Shown in pieces: positions 7,550 to 16,628 of a stretch of 64,000 bases of DNA (the stretch's first letter is position 1; each line of letters opens with the position of its first letter). The stretch is from Pseudonocardia halophobica (GTDB lineage Bacteria > Actinomycetota > Actinomycetes > Mycobacteriales > Pseudonocardiaceae), in assembly GCF_027922425.1 (NCBI RefSeq), contig NZ_BSFQ01000011.1, positions 1 to 64,000 on the forward strand, read 5' to 3'. The translations under genes and the position numbers were made by a program. The notes beneath the pieces are model-generated. The model had not been told where the DNA came from. It was given only the letters and a program-made list of their open reading frames with translations, and searched no databases.

Positions 7550-8446
7550 TCAGTTGGTGATCGGGGCGGCGATCGGGGCCTGAGCCACGTCGGTGTCCTG
7601 AGCAGGGGTCTCAGGCGTCGTCGAGCGAGTCGGTCGCGTCCGGGTCGTGGTCGGGGGCACCGTGGTGGTCGGCGCGGGGGCGACCGTCGTGGTGGGGGCG
7701 ACCGTCGTGGTGGCCGGCGCGGCGGGGGCGACGACCGGGGCGGCGGGGGCGCGGGTGGTCGTGGCGGCGGGCTTGGCGGCGGTGGTGGGCGCGGCCGCCT
7801 CCTCCACCACCGGCTCCGGCGGCGGGGCGATCTCGTCCGTGTTGACCGTGTCGCTGGCCTCGGCGGAGCTGGCGCCCCCGAGCAGCGGGATCTCCATGAG
7901 CGGGCCCCGGTTGCCCGCGGCGAGGCTGATCCCGACGACCGCGAGGAACACGATGCACACCGCGACCACGCTGTAGACACCGAACTTGATGCCGCGGGTG
8001 CGGCGGCCGCGCTCGTCGACGAACACCGGGCGCACCGACGCGATGGCGGCGGTGGCGTCGATCGGCGACTCGGCCGCCAGCTCCGCCCGGCGCCGTGCCG
8101 AGATCGCTGTGGTCGCGTCGATCGCGGGCAGGCCGGCGCCGGCCTCCGTCCCCGGGGCGTCCCGGGCCGCCGACATCCCGCCGACCCGGGTCGCGTCGTC
8201 GTCCCAGCCGCCGACCCGGGTCGCGTCGTCGTCCCACTGCCCGACCCGCGTGGCGTCCTGGTCCCACCCCGGACCGCCGCCGACCTGCGTCGCGTCCTCG
8301 GCCCACGGCGCGGTCCGCCCGGAGCCCGGCCACCCGGGCGAGCCGAGGGGCGGGGCCGGGGAGCCCAGCGGCGCGTCGTCGACGTCGTCGAGGGGACGGC
8401 GGGGAGCCGGGACGGAGCGCAGGGCGCGCGTCTCGTCGTCGATCAT
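7550..8446 (-). CDS. Single-pass membrane protein with repeated DAT-x-V motifs
   Basis: A 298-residue protein. Residues 1-150 are cytoplasmic by the inside-positive rule. One transmembrane helix (about 154-177) follows, then an extracellular Pro/Thr/Ala-rich tail of ~120 residues. The cytoplasmic part holds four near-identical copies of DAT(R/Q)VG (51-56, 64-69, 74-79, 84-89), three of them within WD(Q/D)DATRVG units, plus DATTAI and DATAAI (about 110 and 130). The DNA of 8170-8290 is correspondingly repetitive. The ATG overlaps the stop of the upstream lipoprotein gene (ATGA), so translation is coupled. Repeated Thr after Asp-Ala suggests Ser/Thr-kinase or FHA-linked regulation, which is inference. 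No family recognised. Confidence 0.7.
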   Translation of the reverse strand: MIDDETRALRSVPAPRRPLDDVDDAPLGSPAPPLGSPGWPGSGRTAPWAEDATQVGGGPGWDQDATRVGQWDDDATRVGGWDDDATRVGGMSAARDAPGTEAGAGLPAIDATTAISARRRAELAAESPIDATAAIASVRPVFVDERGRRTRGIKFGVYSVVAVCIVFLAVVGISLAAGNRGPLMEIPLLGGASSAEASDTVNTDEIAPPPEPVVEEAAAPTTAAKPAATTTRAPAAPVVAPAAPATTTVAPTTTVAPAPTTTVPPTTTRTRPTRSTTPETPAQDTDVAQAPIAAPITN

Positions 8447-9417
8447 GGGGTCACGTCCTCCGGGGGAGCGAGGCCCGCGCTCACGTCGCGGATTGTCCGG
8501 ATGAAGGCGAAGCGGGTCTGTGCGATCCCGCTGCACGCGTAGGACGCGGTGGCGTTGCCGGGGCAATCGCCGTTGTCGCGTCCCACGGACCACAGGCCGA
8601 CGGCGCCGATGCCGCGGTCCCGGGCGACCCCGGCGACGCCCGCGGCGTCGGCGAGGGTGGTGACCGGACCCGTGTCGGTCCGGCCGAGCATGAGGGTGAC
8701 GCCGACCCGCGACGGGGCGCGGTCCAGCTGCCCGACGATCGTGTCCGTGGCCCGGAGCATCGCTCCCGACCAGTCGCCCTCGTCGGGGAAGTTCATGACC
8801 ATCGCGTTGACCCGGGCGTCGACGCCGTGCGCGTCGACGGTGCGGACCAGGTCGAGCGCGGCGGCGGTGAGGCCCTGTGCGGCGTCGTGCACCGGCAGGG
8901 TCAGCGTGACGTCGACGCCCGTGAGCAGCGCGAGCGCGCTCGCGACCTTCTCGGCGTCGACCCCCGTCTCCACGTCGACGTCGAGCCGCGTGGCGCCGAC
9001 GGACGCGAGCGCGGTGCGGTACGCCCCGGCCAGCGTCTCGGGGGTCGGGCAGGCGTTCTCCAGGTAGGTGCCGGTCGCGCCGCCGGTCGCCACCGTGACC
9101 TGCTCGAGCGACCGGGCCGCCTCGACCACCACGGGATCGGTGATCGGGGTCTGGCCGCCCCACGAGGGCGTGCAGCGGCCGTCGGCGGACAGCACGAACG
9201 CGAGGACCGCCGAGCGGATGCCGGTCTGCGCGACCATGTCCGGCAACGGCGAGGGCCGCAGCGAGACGTCGACGTACGGCAGCACCTCGGGCGCCGCCTT
9301 CTGCGGTGCGGTAGCCGGGTCCGCGGTGGGCGCGGCGCACGCGAGCAGCACGGCGCCGAGGGCGAGCGGCAGCGCGAGCAGCGCGACCGGCCGCCACCGC
9401 ACGCGGGATCGCCGCAT
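8443..9417 (-). CDS. GH18-like (chitinase-fold) lipoprotein
   Basis: A 324-residue exported lipoprotein. It has a basic start (MRRSRVRWR), a hydrophobic segment and a lipobox LLAC near residue 27. The body has the look of bacterial GH18 chitinase-like TIM barrels: YVDVSLRPSPLPDMV at strand 1, VLAFVLSADGRCTPSWGG at strand 2, and LDVDVETG matching the DxxDxDxE motif with its catalytic Glu. Such proteins hydrolyse or bind beta-1,4-GlcNAc polymers at the cell surface. The chosen ATG has GGAGG eight bases upstream. The stop overlaps the start of the DAT-repeat membrane protein, so the pair probably functions together in the envelope. Confidence 0.7.
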   Translation of the reverse strand: MRRSRVRWRPVALLALPLALGAVLLACAAPTADPATAPQKAAPEVLPYVDVSLRPSPLPDMVAQTGIRSAVLAFVLSADGRCTPSWGGQTPITDPVVVEAARSLEQVTVATGGATGTYLENACPTPETLAGAYRTALASVGATRLDVDVETGVDAEKVASALALLTGVDVTLTLPVHDAAQGLTAAALDLVRTVDAHGVDARVNAMVMNFPDEGDWSGAMLRATDTIVGQLDRAPSRVGVTLMLGRTDTGPVTTLADAAGVAGVARDRGIGAVGLWSVGRDNGDCPGNATASYACSGIAQTRFAFIRTIRDVSAGLAPPEDVTP

Positions 9418-9594
9418 CGGCGCGTCCTCCACCGGATGGACCAACAGGGAGCGAGCGACGGCTACTCCGCGCGGCGTCGGGGTGCCGCGCGGGCGCAACC
9501 GCCGCGCTAACCGTCCATCGAAAGAGTGACGAGGACCGTTACGGGGTCGAACGACGTGTGACTCTCAGCCCAGTGACTCAACCCCCGGCAGGGG

Positions 9595-11544
9595 TCAGCC
9601 CACCATCTCCGGCACCGACGCCGTCGCGCCGCTCTCCGCGGCCGGGTCCTCCAGCAGCGGGCAGGCGATCCAGCCCTCGGGAATGCCGAAGGCGTCGACC
9701 AGCAGCCGGGCGTGCGGGCGCAGCGAGCCGCACAGCTCGTTCACGGCGGCGACGACGCCGCGGGTCTCGGCCGCCGTGAGCCGGCCGTGCTCGAGGTACC
9801 AGGCGCGGTCCCGCTCGATCGTCGCGAGCGCGTGCAGGTCGCACACCGTCTCCAGCAGCGCCTTCACCGCCGGGTCGGCGGCCCGCTCGATCCCTGCGAC
9901 GAACGCGTCGAACACGAGGACGTCGACGTGCGCGCGGGCGGCGTCGAGCAGGTGGTCCTGTGCGGCGTTGAAGATCGTGAACTGGTCGGCGCCCTTCTTC
10001 AGCGCCGGGCGCAGCCGCCGCGCGACCCCGGCGAGCAGGTGCTCGGCCCGGTCCGCCAGGAGCCGGCGCTGCTCGGCGCGGTCCCGCGGGTGGAAGCCCC
10101 GGCCCGGGAGCCGGTGGGGCAGCTTGTTGACGCCGGTCTTCTCGGCGGCCGCGTCGAGCGCCTGGCCGCCGACGAACCGGGCCAGCCCGAGCGGCGAGAG
10201 CTTCTGGACGCTCCTGCCGTAGTCCGCCAGCAGGTTCTTGGCGAGCAGCTGGAGCAGGACGGTGTTGTCGCCCTCGAAGGTGGTGAAGACGTCCGTGTCC
10301 GCCTTGAGCTGCGGCAGCAGGTTCTCGGAGAGGTAGCCGGCGCCGCCGCACGCCTCGCGGCAGGTCTGGATGGTGCGGGTGGCGTGCCAGGTACCGATCG
10401 CCTTGACGCCCGCGGCCCGGCTCTCCAGATCCCGCTGCGCCTTCTCGTCCGGCTCCGCACCCTGCCGATCGGTCTGGGGCGCCTGCAGCCGGTGCATCTC
10501 GGCGACCAGGTCGTCCTGCGCGAACTGCAGCGCGTAGGTGGTGGCCAGCGCCGGCAGCAGCTTCCGCTGGTGGGCGCGGTAGTCGAGGATCGCGGTCTCC
10601 TGCCCGGTGCCCGGGTCGGCGAACTGCCGCCGGCGCTCGCCGTAGCGGATCGCCAGGGTCAGCGCCTTCTGGGACGCGCTGCCGGCGCCGCCCGCCACGC
10701 TGATCCGCCCGCGGACGAGCGTGCCGAGCATGGTGAAGAAGCGGCGGCCCTCGTTCTCGATCGAGCTGGAGTAGGTGCCGTCCGGCGAGACGTCGGCGAA
10801 CCGGTTGAGCAGGGCCTCGCGCGGCACCCGCACGGAGCGGAAGGTCAGCCGGCCGTTGTCGACGCCGTTGAGCCCGGCCTTGTGCCCGCAGTCGCCGATC
10901 TCGACGCCGGGTGTCGCGGCGCCGGCGTCGTCCCGGATCGGGACGAGGAAGGCGTGCACGCCGTGGGTCTCCCCGCGGGTGACGAGCTGGGCGAACACGA
11001 CGGCCATGCGGCCGTCGCGCGCCGCGTTGCCGATGTAGTCCTTGCGCGCCCCCGGCTCCGGGGTGTCGATCACGAACTCCTCGGCGACCGGGTCGTAGGT
11101 GGCCGTGGTGCGCAGGTGCTGGACGTCCGACCCGTGCCCGGTCTCGGTCATCGCGAAACAGCCGAGCAGCTCGCCGTCCATGATCTGCCGCAGGTACCGC
11201 TCGTGGTGCCGCTCGGTGCCGAGCACCTGCACGGCGCCGCCGAACAGGCCCCATTGGACACCGGCCTTGACCAGCAGCGACAGGTCGCCGTAGCCGAGGG
11301 CCTGGAAGGCGGTGACGACGCCGCCGACGTCCCCCTTGCCGCCGTACTCGGGTGAGAACCCGGTGTGCGGCTGGCCGGTCTCGGCGAGCTCGCGCACCAG
11401 CTCCAGGATCTTGGCACGGTACTCCTCGGTCGACAGGTCCGGGTCGGCCGGGCGGAACCGGGACATCTGCTCCCGGACCGAGCTCCGGACGTCGGCCCAG
11501 CGGCCGTCGAGCGTCGTGCGGAGCGCGTCCACGGACGGGGTCAT
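9595..11544 (-). CDS. Acyl-CoA oxidase/dehydrogenase (ACOX-like)
   Basis: A 649-residue flavoenzyme catalysing the first, alpha-beta dehydrogenating step of beta-oxidation. It has the three-domain acyl-CoA dehydrogenase fold plus a C-terminal extension as in acyl-CoA oxidases. The FAD-site strand reads CFAMTETGHGSDVQHLRTTA. Later come SIENEGRRFFTMLGTLVRGRISVAGG and TCREACGGAGYLSENLLP. Its length and the ETGHGSDV sequence are more ACOX-like than FadE-like, but whether O2 or ETF is the electron acceptor cannot be told. The ATG overlaps the stop of the upstream TetR gene (ATGA) and has AGGAGG nearby. It is the dehydrogenation step missing from the divergent fadA-fabG-maoC operon. Confidence 0.88.
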   Translation of the reverse strand: MTPSVDALRTTLDGRWADVRSSVREQMSRFRPADPDLSTEEYRAKILELVRELAETGQPHTGFSPEYGGKGDVGGVVTAFQALGYGDLSLLVKAGVQWGLFGGAVQVLGTERHHERYLRQIMDGELLGCFAMTETGHGSDVQHLRTTATYDPVAEEFVIDTPEPGARKDYIGNAARDGRMAVVFAQLVTRGETHGVHAFLVPIRDDAGAATPGVEIGDCGHKAGLNGVDNGRLTFRSVRVPREALLNRFADVSPDGTYSSSIENEGRRFFTMLGTLVRGRISVAGGAGSASQKALTLAIRYGERRRQFADPGTGQETAILDYRAHQRKLLPALATTYALQFAQDDLVAEMHRLQAPQTDRQGAEPDEKAQRDLESRAAGVKAIGTWHATRTIQTCREACGGAGYLSENLLPQLKADTDVFTTFEGDNTVLLQLLAKNLLADYGRSVQKLSPLGLARFVGGQALDAAAEKTGVNKLPHRLPGRGFHPRDRAEQRRLLADRAEHLLAGVARRLRPALKKGADQFTIFNAAQDHLLDAARAHVDVLVFDAFVAGIERAADPAVKALLETVCDLHALATIERDRAWYLEHGRLTAAETRGVVAAVNELCGSLRPHARLLVDAFGIPEGWIACPLLEDPAAESGATASVPEMVG

Positions 11545-12248
11545 GCGGTGCCTCCTGCTGTGCTGGTGCTCGCGTCGCGAGCTGCAGTCGGTGTGGTCGC
11601 CAGGCCGGCGAGCCCGGACCAGGCGAGGTCGGTGAGACGGGCGGTGAGCTCGTCGCGGGTGGTGCCGGTGGGGCGGGCGAGCCAGTCGTCCGCGGCCCCG
11701 CGGACCATGCCGACGAGCGCGTGCCCCCAGGTGCGCGCGGCGGGGGCGCCGGGCAGGTGGGTCTCGATCACCGCGGCCACCTGGTCGCCGATCACGGTGA
11801 CCAGGTCGGTGACGGGGTCGGCACCGGCGACGGCGGCGCCGAGGAGCGGGCGGTGTACCACGAACCGGTACACCTCGCGGTCGGACTCGATGAGCCGGAG
11901 GTAGGCGTCGATCCCCGCGGCGACGGCGGCGTGCGGGCCCGCGCCCTCGGCCAGTGCCCGGTCGGTGGCGCGCCGGATCTGCCCCGTGAGCACGCGCGCG
12001 ACCGCCTCGCACACCGCGGCGTACAGCCCCGTGCGGTCCCGGAAGTGCCGGTAGACCGCGGTCTTCGAGGTGCCCGCGGCGGCGGCGATCTCGTCCATCC
12101 CCACGCCGGCCCCGTGCTGCCGGATCGCCGCGACGGTGGTACCGACGAGCTCGGCACGACGCTGCTCGCGGTGGGCGTCCCACCGGGAGTCGCGCCGGTC
12201 ACGGGTCGGATCGAGGGTCGGCTCCGCGAGCTTCGCCTCCGGCTTCAT
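11541..12248 (-). CDS. TetR-family regulator of the beta-oxidation module
   Basis: A 235-residue repressor-type protein with its helix-turn-helix at about residues 50-75 (GMDEIAAAAGTSKTAVYRHFRD). It is translationally coupled to the acyl-CoA oxidase gene. It is divergent from the thiolase operon, with a candidate operator in the gap. Regulators in this position usually respond to acyl-CoA and repress both arms, which I infer here. The ATG is seven bases after TACCGT with no ribosome binding site, so it is probably leaderless. Confidence 0.87.
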   Translation of the reverse strand: MKPEAKLAEPTLDPTRDRRDSRWDAHREQRRAELVGTTVAAIRQHGAGVGMDEIAAAAGTSKTAVYRHFRDRTGLYAAVCEAVARVLTGQIRRATDRALAEGAGPHAAVAAGIDAYLRLIESDREVYRFVVHRPLLGAAVAGADPVTDLVTVIGDQVAAVIETHLPGAPAARTWGHALVGMVRGAADDWLARPTGTTRDELTARLTDLAWSGLAGLATTPTAARDASTSTAGGTA

Positions 12249-12282
12249 GGAACCGACGGTACCCGGTACTGTGAGTTCTGGC

Positions 12283-12294
12283 TACTCGCGGGTA
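12283..12294. promoter_or_regulatory. Candidate operator for the divergent beta-oxidation genes
   Basis: TACTCGCGGGTA is a near-perfect palindrome (10 of 12 bases) in the 99-bp gap between the TetR start (12248) and the thiolase start (12348). TACYCGCGRGTA-type sites are common for actinobacterial TetR regulators of lipid genes. A second partial palindrome, GGTACCCGGTAC, lies at about 12259-12270. Confidence 0.5.
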
Positions 12295-12347
12295 ATACCG
12301 ATACCACCGCGACCACCGCAGGGCTCATCCGCACAGGAGGGAACGCC

Positions 12348-13655
12348 ATGCAGTCCACACCGCGGCGCGCCGCCGTCATCGGGGGCAACCGGATCCCGTT
12401 CGCGCGCGCCAACGGGCGCTACGCCCGTGCGTCCAACCTCGACATGCTCACGACCACGCTCGACGGCCTGGTGGCCCGGTTCGGGCTGGCCGGCGAGCGG
12501 CTGGGCGAGGTGGTCGCCGGTGCCGTGCTCAAGCACTCGCGCGACTTCAACCTCACCCGCGAGGCGGTGCTCGGCTCGCGGCTCGCGCCGTCCACCCCGG
12601 CCTACGACGTCCAGCAGGCCTGCGGGACGGGCCTGGAGGCCGCGATCCTGGTGGCGAACAAGATCGCGCTGGGTCAGATCGAGAGCGGGGTCGCAGGCGG
12701 GGTCGACACGGCGAGCGACGCGCCGATCGCCGTGAACGAGGACCTGCGCAAGGTGCTCGTCGCGATCAACGGCGCGAAGACGGTGCAGCAGCGGCTGAAG
12801 CTGCTGGCCAAGCTCCGGCCGGGACAGATCGTGCCGGACATCCCGCGCAACTCCGAGCCGCGCACCGGCCTGTCCATGGGCGAGCACGCGGCGATCACCG
12901 CGAAGGAGTGGGGCGTCTCGCGCGAGGCGCAGGACGAGCTGGCGGCCGCCAGCCACCGCAACCTCGCCGCCGCCTACGAGCGCGGCTTCCTCGACGACCT
13001 CGTCACCCCGTACCTGGGCCTGACCCGCGACGACAACCTCCGCCCGGACTCGTCGGTCGAGAAGCTGGCGAAGCTCGGGCCGGTGTTCGGGAAGCAGCTC
13101 GGCGACGAGGCCACCATGACCGCGGGCAACTCGACCCCGCTGACGGACGGCGCCGCGCTGGCCCTGCTCGGTTCGGACGAGTGGGCGGCCGAGCACAAGC
13201 TGCCGGTGCTGGCCCACTTCGTCGACGCCGAGACCGCCGCCGTGGACTACGTGCACGGGCGCGACGGGCTGCTCACCGCCCCCGTCTACGCCGTGCCGCG
13301 GCTGCTCGAGCGCAACGGCCTCACCCTGCAGGACTTCGACTTCTACGAGATCCACGAGGCCTTCGCCTCCACGGTGCTCGCCACCCTCAAGGCCTGGGAG
13401 GACGTCGAGTTCGCCAAGGACCGGCTCGGCCTCGACGCCCCGCTCGGGCCGATCGACCGATCGCGGCTCAACGTCACGGGCTCGTCGCTCGCGGCCGGGC
13501 ACCCGTTCGCCGCGACCGGCGGCCGGATCGTCGCCACGCTGGCGAAGCTGGTGCACGAGAAGGGCACCGGCGAGGGCGGGCGGAAGGCCCGGGGCCTGAT
13601 CTCGATCTGCGCCGCCGGCGGCCAGGGCGTGGTCGCGATCCTGGAGGCGGCGTGA
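12348..13655 (+). CDS. Acetyl-CoA acyltransferase (thiolase, FadA2/FadI-like)
   Basis: A 435-residue thiolase performing the last, thiolytic step of beta-oxidation. The nucleophilic Cys is C92 in QQACGTGLEAA. The second-half catalytic motifs are IHEAFAS, GSSLAAGHPFAATGGR and the C-terminal ICAAGGQGV. The ATG is preceded by AGGAGG at good spacing, unlike most leaderless genes nearby. It is the first gene of an operon with the FabG4-type reductase (37-base gap) and MaoC hydratase. The same order occurs at the mycobacterial fadA2-fabG4-htdX locus, which I take as support. Confidence 0.92.
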   Translation: MQSTPRRAAVIGGNRIPFARANGRYARASNLDMLTTTLDGLVARFGLAGERLGEVVAGAVLKHSRDFNLTREAVLGSRLAPSTPAYDVQQACGTGLEAAILVANKIALGQIESGVAGGVDTASDAPIAVNEDLRKVLVAINGAKTVQQRLKLLAKLRPGQIVPDIPRNSEPRTGLSMGEHAAITAKEWGVSREAQDELAAASHRNLAAAYERGFLDDLVTPYLGLTRDDNLRPDSSVEKLAKLGPVFGKQLGDEATMTAGNSTPLTDGAALALLGSDEWAAEHKLPVLAHFVDAETAAVDYVHGRDGLLTAPVYAVPRLLERNGLTLQDFDFYEIHEAFASTVLATLKAWEDVEFAKDRLGLDAPLGPIDRSRLNVTGSSLAAGHPFAATGGRIVATLAKLVHEKGTGEGGRKARGLISICAAGGQGVVAILEAA

Positions 13656-13692
13656 CGAGCACCGACGACGCACTCACTCCCGCGGAGGAGAC

Positions 13693-15057
13693 ATGAGCAC
13701 GGACCGATTTCGCGACCTGTCCAACACCGCGCTCGCCGGGCGGCTCGGGGTCCCGCGGGTACCGCTGCTGCGCCGTTACGAGCCCGGTCAGGCGCTCCTG
13801 CCCGGACCCGCGCTCGTCACCTCGGTCGGTGCCGGTCGCTTCGCGAAGCCGATCGCCGCGCTGGTCGAGGAGTCCGGCCAGCACGTGGTCGACGAGGTGG
13901 GGGACCAGAAGCTCGCCGCGGTCGTCGTCGACCTGACGGCGGCCGTCGCGCTCGACGACCTCGCCGCGGCCCGGGCGATCCTCACCCCGGCCGTGCGGAA
14001 GCTGGCCCCGTCCGGGCGGCTGCTGCTGCTCGGCCCGGAGCCGGCGGAGGCGTCGGCGAGGTCCGGCGTCGAGGCCGCCGCCACCGCCCAGGCGCTCGAC
14101 GGCCTGGTCCGCACCATCGCCAAGGAGCTGCGGGCGGGCGCGACCGCGAACCTGCTGGTCGTGGCGGCCGACGCGCCGCCCGCAGCCGTCGACAGCTCGG
14201 TGCGGTTCTTCCTGTCCGCCCGCTCGGCCTACGTCGACGGGCAGGTCGTCCGGGTCGGGGTGCCGGTCGGCTCGCCGCGGGACCCGGCCGCGATGGACAG
14301 CCCGACGGCGCCGGAGAAGCCGTTGGCCGGGCGCGTCGCCGTGGTCACGGGCGCGGCCCGCGGCATCGGCGCGGCGATCGCCGACACCCTCGCCCGCGAC
14401 GGGGCCACGCTCGTCGTCGTCGACGTCCCGGCGGCCGGGGAGAACCTGGCGAAGGTGGCCAACCGGACCGGCGGCACGGCGCTGCAGCTCGACATCACCG
14501 CCGTCGACGCCCCGGAGCGGCTGGTCGCCCACCTGACGCAGCGCCACGGCCGGGTGGACCTGCTGGTGCACAACGCCGGCATCACCCGGGACAAGTTGCT
14601 GGCCAACATGGACCCGGACCGCTGGAACGCGGTGCTGAACGTGAACCTGCGCGCCCAGCTGCGGATCACCGAGGCGCTGCTGGCCGACGGCACGCTGCTG
14701 CAGGACGGCTCCCGGATCGTCTGCGTGTCCTCGCAGAGCGGCATCGGGGGCAACCGCGGGCAGGCGAACTACGTGGCGTCCAAGGCCGGGATCATCGGCA
14801 TGGTGCGCGCGCTCGCCCCGGTCGTCGCGGAGCGGGGGGTGACGATCAACGCGGTCGCGCCCGGCTTCATCGAGACCGAGATGACCGCGAGGATGCCCGT
14901 CGGCACCCGGGAGGCCGGGCGGCGGGTCAACTCGCTGCGCCAGGGTGGTCTGCCGGTCGACGTCGCCGAGACGATCGGCTGGCTGGGCCAGGCCGAGTCC
15001 GGCGGGGTCAACGGGCACGTCGTGCGGGTGTGCGGCCAGTCGATGCTGGGGGCGTGA
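13693..15057 (+). CDS. fabG4: High-molecular-weight 3-oxoacyl reductase (FabG4-type)
   Basis: A 454-residue fusion of a degenerate N-terminal nucleotide-binding domain (about 1-195) and a C-terminal classical SDR domain (about 205-454). The second domain has the cofactor motif GAARGIG, the NNAG-equivalent HNAG, the catalytic Ser (VSSQSG) and the YVASK Tyr/Lys pair. This two-domain layout marks the HMW FabG4 group, which interconverts 3-oxoacyl-CoA and 3-hydroxyacyl-CoA, usually with NADH. GGAGGAG precedes the ATG. Its stop overlaps the ATG of the MaoC gene by one base, so the two are translationally coupled. Confidence 0.9.
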   Translation: MSTDRFRDLSNTALAGRLGVPRVPLLRRYEPGQALLPGPALVTSVGAGRFAKPIAALVEESGQHVVDEVGDQKLAAVVVDLTAAVALDDLAAARAILTPAVRKLAPSGRLLLLGPEPAEASARSGVEAAATAQALDGLVRTIAKELRAGATANLLVVAADAPPAAVDSSVRFFLSARSAYVDGQVVRVGVPVGSPRDPAAMDSPTAPEKPLAGRVAVVTGAARGIGAAIADTLARDGATLVVVDVPAAGENLAKVANRTGGTALQLDITAVDAPERLVAHLTQRHGRVDLLVHNAGITRDKLLANMDPDRWNAVLNVNLRAQLRITEALLADGTLLQDGSRIVCVSSQSGIGGNRGQANYVASKAGIIGMVRALAPVVAERGVTINAVAPGFIETEMTARMPVGTREAGRRVNSLRQGGLPVDVAETIGWLGQAESGGVNGHVVRVCGQSMLGA

Positions 15058-15869
15058 TGATCGGCCTGTACGCGAAGGCGGCCGTCGGCGCGGTCCTGCC
15101 CGGGCGCGCGCGGTCGTTGCCGGGGACCGTCCTCGAGCGGTCGGTCACGCCGGAGGTCGGGCACCTCGCGGACTACGCGCGGGTGTGCGGGTTCCCGCTC
15201 GGCGACCGGCTGCCGCCCACGTTCCCGCACGTCCTGGCGTTCCCGCTGCAGATCGAGCTGATGGCCGCGCGGTCCTTCCCGTTGCCGCTGCCGGGGCTCG
15301 TGCACGTCGCGAACCGGATCACGGTGCACCGGGCGGTCGCGCTCGGCGAGCAGCTCGACCTCCGGGTGCGGGCCGAGCGGTTCGCCGCGCACCCGCGTGG
15401 GGCGCAGGTGGACCTGGTGGCCGAGGTGTCGGTCGGCGGCGACCGGGTCTGGGACGGGCGCAGCACCTACCTGGCCCGCGGCGCGCAGGCCCCGACCGGG
15501 CTCGCGGGCGAGCTGCCCGACCTGCCCGAGGTCGACGGTCCCGCCGCGGCGGTCTGGCGGGTGCCGGCGGACACCGGCCGGCGCTACGCCGCGGTCAGCG
15601 GGGACGTGAACCCGATCCACCTGAACCCGGTCACGGCCAAGGCCTTCGGGTTCCCGCGGGCGATCGCCCACGGGATGTGGACGGCGGCGCGGGCCCTCGC
15701 CGCACTGCAGGGCCGGATCCCCGACGCCGCGACCTACGAGGTCGGCTTCCGCAAGCCGCTCCTCCTGCCGTCGACCGTGGAGCTGGTGACCGAGCAGGCG
15801 AAGGAGGGCTGGGACCTGGCCGTCCGCAACCGGAAGGGCGCGGTGCACCTGGTCGGGACGGTCCGCTAA
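15057..15869 (+). CDS. MaoC-like (R)-specific enoyl-CoA hydratase (HtdX-type)
   Basis: A 270-residue double-hotdog hydratase. The C-terminal half carries the hydratase motif YAAVSGDVNPIHLNPVTAKAFGF followed by AIAHGMWTAA, with the Asp-His dyad expected of MaoC enzymes. The N-terminal half is the degenerate non-catalytic hotdog. It hydrates enoyl-CoA in the same pathway as the neighbouring thiolase and FabG4. I use the ATG at 15057 overlapping the fabG4 stop. A GTG three bases earlier is possible. The 3' end overlaps the opposing alpha/beta hydrolase by four bases. Confidence 0.88.
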   Translation: MIGLYAKAAVGAVLPGRARSLPGTVLERSVTPEVGHLADYARVCGFPLGDRLPPTFPHVLAFPLQIELMAARSFPLPLPGLVHVANRITVHRAVALGEQLDLRVRAERFAAHPRGAQVDLVAEVSVGGDRVWDGRSTYLARGAQAPTGLAGELPDLPEVDGPAAAVWRVPADTGRRYAAVSGDVNPIHLNPVTAKAFGFPRAIAHGMWTAARALAALQGRIPDAATYEVGFRKPLLLPSTVELVTEQAKEGWDLAVRNRKGAVHLVGTVR

Positions 15870-16585
15870 CCGAGGAGCGGGAGCAGCGCCTCCGGGACCT
15901 CGACGTGCGCGTTGTGACCGAGGCCCGGGAGGTCGACGGGCGCCGGGACGAGTGCGGCCAGCTGGTCCGCCGTGACCATCGGATCGTGCTCGCCCCGGGC
16001 CAGCACCACCGGCACCGGGGCGGCGGCCAGCAGGGCCGCCATCTGCGGATCCCCGACGCCGAAGGCCCTCGGGTCGAGGGCGGTCCGCCAGTTCTCGCCG
16101 GTCCGGACGACCGCGCCGTCGAGCGCGGGGTCGGCCGGGTCGACCAGGCCGTCGAGCCCGGCGACGCGCAGGTGCCGGGCCACGGCCTCCTCGCGGGTGC
16201 CGAACTCCGCCGGGGCGCGGGCGGCCAGCGCGGCGGCGCGGGCCAGCTCGTCGGCCGTCCACACCACCTTGATCCCCAGCCCGACCACCGCGCGCACGCC
16301 GGGCCGACCCGCGAGGTGCAGGGCGACGACGCCGCCGAACGAGTGGCCGAGCACGACCGTCCCCGCGGGGTCGACCAGCGGGGCCACCGCCTCCGCGACG
16401 GCCGCGAACGTGTACTCGGGCAGCGGCGCGGACCGGCCGTGGCCGGGCAGGTCCGGCGCGACCCACGCCCGGTCGCCGAGGGCGCCGGCCATCCCGTCCC
16501 ACACCCGGCCGGTCGCCCCGAGCCCGTGCAGCAGCAGCACGGCGGGCCCACGGGTGCCGCCGCGCCTGACCTCCAGCTCCGTCAT
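15866..16585 (-). CDS. Alpha/beta-hydrolase
   Basis: A 239-residue hydrolase with the complete triad: nucleophile S82 in LGHSFGG, acid Asp in ARGEHDPM, and His in LGHNAHVEVP. The oxyanion-hole region LLHGLG is also present. The substrate (ester, lactone or other) is unknown. The start MTELEVRRG lies seven bases after CATGCT, consistent with a leaderless mRNA. The upstream in-frame MSAMLGD would overlap that promoter. It is divergent from the adenylate cyclase and convergent with the MaoC gene. Confidence 0.85.
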   Translation of the reverse strand: MTELEVRRGGTRGPAVLLLHGLGATGRVWDGMAGALGDRAWVAPDLPGHGRSAPLPEYTFAAVAEAVAPLVDPAGTVVLGHSFGGVVALHLAGRPGVRAVVGLGIKVVWTADELARAAALAARAPAEFGTREEAVARHLRVAGLDGLVDPADPALDGAVVRTGENWRTALDPRAFGVGDPQMAALLAAAPVPVVLARGEHDPMVTADQLAALVPAPVDLPGLGHNAHVEVPEALLPLLG

Positions 16586-16628
16586 GTCCCCCAGCATGGC
16601 CGACACCCGTTCGGCCTAGACTCCGCCC

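Noticed and set aside
9418-9594. Possible MtrA-type site (GTAAC...GTCAC) upstream of the GH18-like lipoprotein
   Set aside because: The repeat spacing is 12 rather than the expected 11 and the second half is degenerate.
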